Under the pieces are notes generated by a model. The model was not told the origin of the DNA. It did no database searches and saw nothing but the letters and a program-made list of their open reading frames with translations. 64,000 bases of DNA, taken from contig NZ_CH724168.1 in the NCBI RefSeq assembly GCF_000153285.1, forward strand, positions 2,519,455-2,583,454, in the 5' to 3' direction. Positions within the stretch are counted from its first letter, which is position 1; each line of letters begins with the position of its first letter. Made by a program: the position numbers and the translations under genes. This document shows, piece by piece, positions 56,513 to 64,000 of this stretch. Source of the DNA: Synechococcus sp. WH 7805. GTDB taxonomy: Bacteria > Cyanobacteriota > Cyanobacteriia > PCC-6307 > Cyanobiaceae.

Positions 56513-57009
56513 CGCGCCTGGTCCAGCAGCTCCCAGAAGCCCCCATCCAACTCGAAGCCGAGGCTTGCCGCCATCAAGGAGAGATTGCCGCGTTGGTGTC
56601 CAGGAATCCCTGCATCTGCCCCATGCTGATCCAGAACCATCAGTCGGTGAGTGATCCAGAGCTCAAGGGCCTGAGGGTCGAAGCGGATTCCATCGCTCGG
56701 GCGAAAATCATGGGGAACGAGCATGGCCACATGCTGAACGAGGCAGCCCTTCGGGCGATCCAGCAGGAGTGGTAGCCAGGGATATTTGGCGTCAGCTCTT
56801 AAAGCCCAAAGTCTGGGTTCTGCACATTCACTCAGCTCCCGAGGATCTTCTGCCGGACGGGGCCATTCATAAGTCAACTCGAGAACAGCTCCGTCGTTCA
56901 ACAGCTTGGTCAGGGGCTTGTCCATCCAGCTGTCTAGGGCCCTCAGATCCAGTCGTTGAATCGCATCTGCGCCAATGGTCAGCGAAGACTGATGGCATCC
57001 GGCTTCCAT
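56509..57009 (-). CDS. Crr6-like NDH-1 assembly protein (DUF1817)
   Basis: A 166-residue protein that I align to the Crr6/DUF1817 family, needed in plants and cyanobacteria for assembly of the NDH-1 complex. Supporting segments are LDLRALDSWMDKPLTKLL near residue 17, ELSECAEPRLWALRADAKYP near 65, and QHVAMLVPHDFRPSDGIRFD near 100. The frame extends upstream to 57291, but that part would overlap psaM and the next gene, so the ATG at 57009 is preferred. It is divergent from psaM. Confidence 0.75.
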   Translation of the reverse strand: MEAGCHQSSLTIGADAIQRLDLRALDSWMDKPLTKLLNDGAVLELTYEWPRPAEDPRELSECAEPRLWALRADAKYPWLPLLLDRPKGCLVQHVAMLVPHDFRPSDGIRFDPQALELWITHRLMVLDQHGADAGIPGHQRGNLSLMAASLGFELDGGFWELLDQAR

Positions 57010-57087
57010 AAAGGTGTGACAGGCCTTTGCGAATGATGGCGCTCGAAGGGGGCTTGGCGAAAGAATGCAAGGGTTTCGAGGTTCGTC

Positions 57088-57192
57088 ATGGTCAGCTCCA
57101 TCACCCAGGCCGAAATCTTCATCGCTCTCGTGGTCGCTGCCCATGCAGGGGTGCTCGCTGTGCGTTTGTGCGTCAGCCTTTACCGAGCCTGA
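57088..57192 (+). CDS. psaM: Photosystem I subunit PsaM (very short)
   Basis: A 34-codon gene encoding MVSSITQAEIFIALVV then AAHAGVLAVRLCVSLYRA. The single membrane helix with ALVVA...AGVLAVRL...SLY is the pattern of PsaM (subunit XII), which sits at the trimer side of PSI. The gene lies in the gap between the divergent Crr6-like gene and the next plus-strand gene. It is below the usual length cut-off of gene finders, so it is easily missed. Function assignment is from the helix pattern and length. Confidence 0.8.
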   Translation: MVSSITQAEIFIALVVAAHAGVLAVRLCVSLYRA

Positions 57193-57253
57193 GCGGTCGA
57201 TGACCCCTGCATGATCCCCTTGGCACGGTGTTATCCCTGCGTTACAAGCGGGC

Positions 57254-57595
57254 ATGCGAAAAGCTGTTTCAGAACCGACCGACGCAGCCACTCTGGCTGC
57301 GCTCCTTCAACGGCAAAATGACCGCAGAGAGAAATTTTGCAGCTCTCTCGCGTTGTCAGTGAAACTCGGACTCATGCTCCTGGGCGTCGTGAGTTTGATT
57401 CGCCTTTCCATGGCTTACCAGGAGCGACTCGAACGGCATGGCGAGATGGCTGCTGTCGTTGATGTAGAAACATCCAAGCTCGAAAACCTGCAGCGGCGCT
57501 TCGACGCTTTTTTCACTCTGGGCGGTGATGATCGCCTAATGGATGAACAGGATCAGTGGATCGCACCGAACCGCCTGAGAGTGATCTGGCGCTGA
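57254..57595 (+). CDS. Small membrane protein between psaM and por, unknown function
   Basis: A 113-residue protein with one hydrophobic helix (LALSVKLGLMLLGVVSLIRLS, residues about 34-54), followed by a charged helical segment (LERHGEMAAVVDVETSKLEN) and an acidic region. It sits between psaM and por on the same strand. No family is recognised; a role in photosystem or chlorophyll biogenesis is suggested only by neighbours. Confidence 0.7.
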   Translation: MRKAVSEPTDAATLAALLQRQNDRREKFCSSLALSVKLGLMLLGVVSLIRLSMAYQERLERHGEMAAVVDVETSKLENLQRRFDAFFTLGGDDRLMDEQDQWIAPNRLRVIWR

Positions 57596-57630
57596 GTTTC
57601 GTGATCCTGCGGTGAGCGCTGCAGCACTGA

Positions 57631-59568
<1,938 letters not shown>

Positions 59569-59580
59569 TCAGCAGTAAAT

Positions 59581-59610
59581 GAAAGATCTGCTTTCAGAAG
59601 CTTTAGCTTC
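59581..59610 (-). terminator. Hairpin pair in the chlB-chlL gap
   Basis: Read leftward after the chlB stop, GAAGC-TAAA-GCTTC (59610-59597) is followed by GAAAG-CAGAT-CTTTC (59595-59581). Together they form two short stems in an AT-rich 151-nt gap. They could terminate or process the chlN-chlB transcript before chlL. The U-tracts are weak, so a regulatory or processing role is equally likely. Confidence 0.4.
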
Positions 59611-59656
59611 ACTGTTGATTATTGGTTGATTGGGTTAAATAATTGAGTGGAAATGC

Positions 59657-61243
59657 TCATGCTTTGTAGTGGGCTTTGGCGTCATAGAGCGTTTCGCTGC
59701 TGATTTCCTTGCATCCCACCTCCTTGGCATACGACTCGGCATTGCGGCGAACTTTCCCACGCACAAAGAAGGGGATCTTCTTCAATTCGGCTTCGCCATC
59801 GGCGGTCCAAACCAGTTGGCCGGATGAGGCCTCGTGATGGCTGTCAATTTCGTTTGAGACCTCAGTTCCGTTCTCAGCTCCCGCACCTCCTTGGTGCCCC
59901 AAATGACTTTGGTGCCCATCCACAAACTCGAAGTCGTGGCGGAACATGCCGATCAGGTGCTCCTCCAGGCCCATCATTAATGGGTGGACCCAGGCATCGA
60001 AGATCACATTCGCGCCTTCCCAGCCCATCTGAGGGCTGTGGCGTGCAGGAACATCCTGAACATGCATCGGGGTGCTGATCACGGCGCAAGGAATCCCAAG
60101 CCGTTTAGCGCTGTGCCGTTCCATCTGGGTACCCAGGACGAGTTCGGGAGCCGCTTCGGCCATGGCTGCCTCGACCGCCAGATAGTCATCGCAGATCAGG
60201 GCCTCAAGACCCAGCCTTTTGGCAGCGGCACGAACAGGTCTGGCCATTTCCCGGCTGTAGGTACCCAGCCCCACCACGGTGAATCCAAGTTCTTCGCTGC
60301 AGATCCTTGCTGCGGCAATGGCGTGGGTGCCGTCGCCAAAGATGAAGACCCGCTTGCCTGTGAGATAAGTGGAATCGACAGACTCGGAATACCAGGGCAT
60401 GCGGGATCGCTGGTATCCCTCTGCAGCCTCCGGGGGGGCCATCCCAAGCAGGGCATGCACCTCCACAAGAAAGTCGTGGGTTGCCCCCATTCCGATCGGC
60501 ACCGTTTTGCTGAAAGGGATTCCGAAGTTGCGTTCCAGCCAGCTGCAGCTGGATTCAGCCACTTCCGGATAGAGGCACACATTCAAGTCAGCCTGGGGCA
60601 GTCGAAGAATGTCCTTCACCCCTGCACTCAGCGGCGCGACAACGCCAACGTCGATGCCGTGAAGTGATAGCAGTCGCTGGATTTCAAGAACATCGTCTCG
60701 ACAACGGAAACCAAGCAGGGACGGCCCGAGCAGATTCACCCGTGGGCGACGCCCTTCCTGCTTCCAGGCTTTCACGTCATGGTTCGGCTGCGGCGGGACG
60801 GTTTGTTTCAGCAGCCCTCGCACCAGTTGGTAGAAGGTCTCAGCAGCTCCCCAGTTCTCTTTCTTGCTGTAAGCGGGAAGCTCCAGGGTGACCACGGGCA
60901 TCGGTAATCCCATTCCCTGCGCCAGAGCACCGGGCTGGTCTTGGATCAGTTCGGCCGTGCAGCTTTCTCCCACAAGCAGAGCATCGGGTTGAAAACGATC
61001 GGCTGCTTCTTGCACGTGCCGCTTGACCAGTTCTGCGGTGTCGCCTCCCAGATCTCTGGCCTGAAAGGTGGTGTAGGTCACCGGTGGTCGTTGCCCGCGA
61101 CGTTCGATCATCGTGAACAGAAGATCGGCGTAGGTGTCGCCCTGCGGTGCATGAAGCACGTAGTGAACTCCTTGCATTGAGGCGGCGATGCGCATGGCAC
61201 CCACATGGGGGGGGCCTTCGTAAGTCCAGAGCGTCAGTTCCAT
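59657..61243 (-). CDS. chlB: Dark-operative protochlorophyllide reductase subunit B
   Basis: NifK-like catalytic subunit of the light-independent protochlorophyllide reductase, paired with ChlN. 528 residues is typical. The N-terminal [20 protein letters not shown] and the cluster-binding Cys region ([19 protein letters not shown] near residue 90) match the family. The middle [20 protein letters not shown] and the C-terminal zone ([20 protein letters not shown]) also match. It starts 4 nt after the chlN stop. Confidence 0.96.
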   Translation of the reverse strand: MELTLWTYEGPPHVGAMRIAASMQGVHYVLHAPQGDTYADLLFTMIERRGQRPPVTYTTFQARDLGGDTAELVKRHVQEAADRFQPDALLVGESCTAELIQDQPGALAQGMGLPMPVVTLELPAYSKKENWGAAETFYQLVRGLLKQTVPPQPNHDVKAWKQEGRRPRVNLLGPSLLGFRCRDDVLEIQRLLSLHGIDVGVVAPLSAGVKDILRLPQADLNVCLYPEVAESSCSWLERNFGIPFSKTVPIGMGATHDFLVEVHALLGMAPPEAAEGYQRSRMPWYSESVDSTYLTGKRVFIFGDGTHAIAAARICSEELGFTVVGLGTYSREMARPVRAAAKRLGLEALICDDYLAVEAAMAEAAPELVLGTQMERHSAKRLGIPCAVISTPMHVQDVPARHSPQMGWEGANVIFDAWVHPLMMGLEEHLIGMFRHDFEFVDGHQSHLGHQGGAGAENGTEVSNEIDSHHEASSGQLVWTADGEAELKKIPFFVRGKVRRNAESYAKEVGCKEISSETLYDAKAHYKA

Positions 61244-61247
61244 CGAA

Positions 61248-63133
<1,886 letters not shown>

Positions 63134-63147
63134 ATGCGATTCGTCGT

Positions 63148-63555
63148 TCAGAGGCGACGGCGGAAGCGGTCATCGCCATAGCTTCCGCCCGATCTCTCGT
63201 CAGAAACTTCGATTTTCGTGAGCCGCCAGACATTGCGGCTCACGCGCTTGGCGCACAGCCCACCGCGCTCTACCTGTTCGGTTCCAGGTCGGGCACCGAG
63301 CAGGAAACCCACTTCCGCAGTACTCAGTGGTGCTCCGGTCTCCAGAGCCAATGCGGTGAGCTCCAGCCGTTGCCGCAGTTGATGCAGGGTCTGGGCTTTG
63401 TTTTCGTTTTGGGATGGCAACCAAGGCAGTTCGGCGTGTCCTTCTCGGGCCAAACGCTGCATCAGGCCATAGCTCACCAGTCCGAGCGCCTGTTCGGCAT
63501 TCAGTTCAGTGGCTGGATTTCCATCGTTCAGGCGGGGCTCCTGTGTCGAGGTCAT
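63148..63555 (-). CDS. Conserved-looking protein, function unknown
   Basis: About 135 residues from the ATG at 63555 (MTSTQEPRLNDGNP); an in-frame GTG at 63624 would add 23 residues. The middle is helical (EQALGLVSYGLMQRLAREGH, then TLHQLRQRLELTALALETG), and the C-terminal third is basic (LLGARPGTEQVERGGL, VSRNVWRLTKIEV). The short element STAEVGFLLGARPG resembles part of a small DNA-binding helix-turn-helix, but this is weak. It converges with the lipoprotein gene. Confidence 0.65.
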   Translation of the reverse strand: MTSTQEPRLNDGNPATELNAEQALGLVSYGLMQRLAREGHAELPWLPSQNENKAQTLHQLRQRLELTALALETGAPLSTAEVGFLLGARPGTEQVERGGLCAKRVSRNVWRLTKIEVSDERSGGSYGDDRFRRRL

Positions 63556-63650
63556 CGGTCTTGATGCATGTGGGCTGAAGGTATCGGCTGGCTTCAGCGA
63601 CGCAAGCGCAAAGCCCTTGCTCACAGTCGGCTTCCGGTAAGATCCGCGCC

Positions 63651-64000
63651 ATGAATCGTTTCGCCGGCTTCGATGCCAGGGAGCGGCGCGTCGGCGGCAG
63701 CGCCCTCGTTACCGGTACGGAAGTTCATCCTTCCGCGAGTGGAGCCAGCTGCGTTGTTACCACTGATTCCGAATCGTCACGCTTTACCCGCCGAAACAGC
63801 CATGTGCAGTCGATCGAACTGCGCACGCATGTCTTCATTGACTCCCTCCAGCCCCAACTAGCGGCGTATATGGGGTCTGTCAGCCAAGGTTTTCTTCCGA
63901 TCCCAGGAGATGCCTGTCTCTGGATGGAAGTGTCACCGGGAATGGCCGTTCATCGTGTCACTGACATCGCCCTGAAGGCCAGCAATGTGCGGCTCGGACA
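63651..64000 (+). CDS. csoS1D: Carboxysome shell protein CsoS1D-type (C-terminus cut by window edge)
   Basis: The first 116 codons of a bacterial-microcompartment protein. After a 50-residue polar leader the first BMC domain begins, reading [20 protein letters not shown], then [20 protein letters not shown] and [14 protein letters not shown]. This is the pattern of the tandem-domain shell protein CsoS1D, which forms gated pseudohexamers in alpha-carboxysomes. From general knowledge, csoS1D lies close to the cso/rbc operon in marine picocyanobacteria, so carboxysome genes probably follow beyond the window. ATG start at 63651. Confidence 0.85.
   Translation, partial: MNRFAGFDARERRVGGSALVTGTEVHPSASGASCVVTTDSESSRFTRRNSHVQSIELRTHVFIDSLQPQLAAYMGSVSQGFLPIPGDACLWMEVSPGMAVHRVTDIALKASNVRLG

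Overview
The window looks like core chromosome of a marine picocyanobacterium, most likely Synechococcus of the marine lineage. The evidence is the gene content: a dark-operative protochlorophyllide reductase cluster (chlN-chlB-chlL) facing a light-dependent por, psaM, psb27, a Crr6-type NDH assembly protein, a Tab2-type photosystem translation factor, a ferrochelatase with a C-terminal Hlip helix, an ADO/AAR alkane pair, and at the right edge a CsoS1D-type carboxysome shell gene (alpha-carboxysome lineage). Base composition is moderately GC-rich throughout, and genes are densely packed with many 4-nt ATGA overlaps, which argues against a streamlined low-GC Prochlorococcus.

Layout. 1-5 kb: a cut-off TerB-like gene, a secreted L,D-transpeptidase, hemC, a small unknown gene and the principal sigma factor rpoD, with the two gene-poor stretches of the window (2158-2509 and 2897-3419). 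5-20 kb: priA, a DUF3153 protein, argB, a DUF2854 protein, ssb, cobK, a PfkB kinase, purA, psb27, proS, a predicted HTH protein, ppa, a 2Fe-2S ferredoxin, an ArsC/Spx-like protein and a large membrane protein. 20-32 kb: lepB, a degenerate dihydroorotase, a tandem histidine phosphatase, a CPBP protease, an FtsL-like gene with ftsI, transaldolase with EF-hands, a cyclic-nucleotide-binding protein, a photolyase-family protein, and the leftward pyrH-frr-geranylgeranyl-reductase-like operon.

32-46 kb: cobO, a methyltransferase, an isolated tyrosine recombinase, hemH, ilvB with a C-terminal zinc ribbon, a secreted nuclease-like protein, a receptor-like periplasmic protein, a COG2509-type flavoprotein, and a leftward operon of an S1-domain protein, Tab2 and a laccase-domain protein. 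46-55 kb: ADO, AAR, accA, an SDR and folE, followed by trpF, a site-2 protease, a lipoate ligase-like gene and a TauE/SafE transporter. 55-64 kb: a PiT-like permease, an L,D-transpeptidase-like lipoprotein, a crr6-like gene, psaM (34 codons), por, chlL, chlB, chlN, two small unknown genes and the start of csoS1D.

Functional theme. Tetrapyrrole metabolism recurs (hemC, hemH, cobK, cobO, por, chlL/B/N, a ChlP-like reductase) together with photosystem biogenesis (psb27, psaM, tab2, crr6). Lipid and hydrocarbon genes (AAR, ADO, accA) sit together. I see no CRISPR array, insertion sequence, prophage, rRNA, recognised tRNA or obvious defence island. The observations most worth checking are the ilvB zinc-ribbon tail, the lone tyrosine recombinase with an altered catalytic box, the strong hairpin between the ADO and AAR genes, the catalytically degraded dihydroorotase, the altered metal motif of Ppa, and possible structured leaders.
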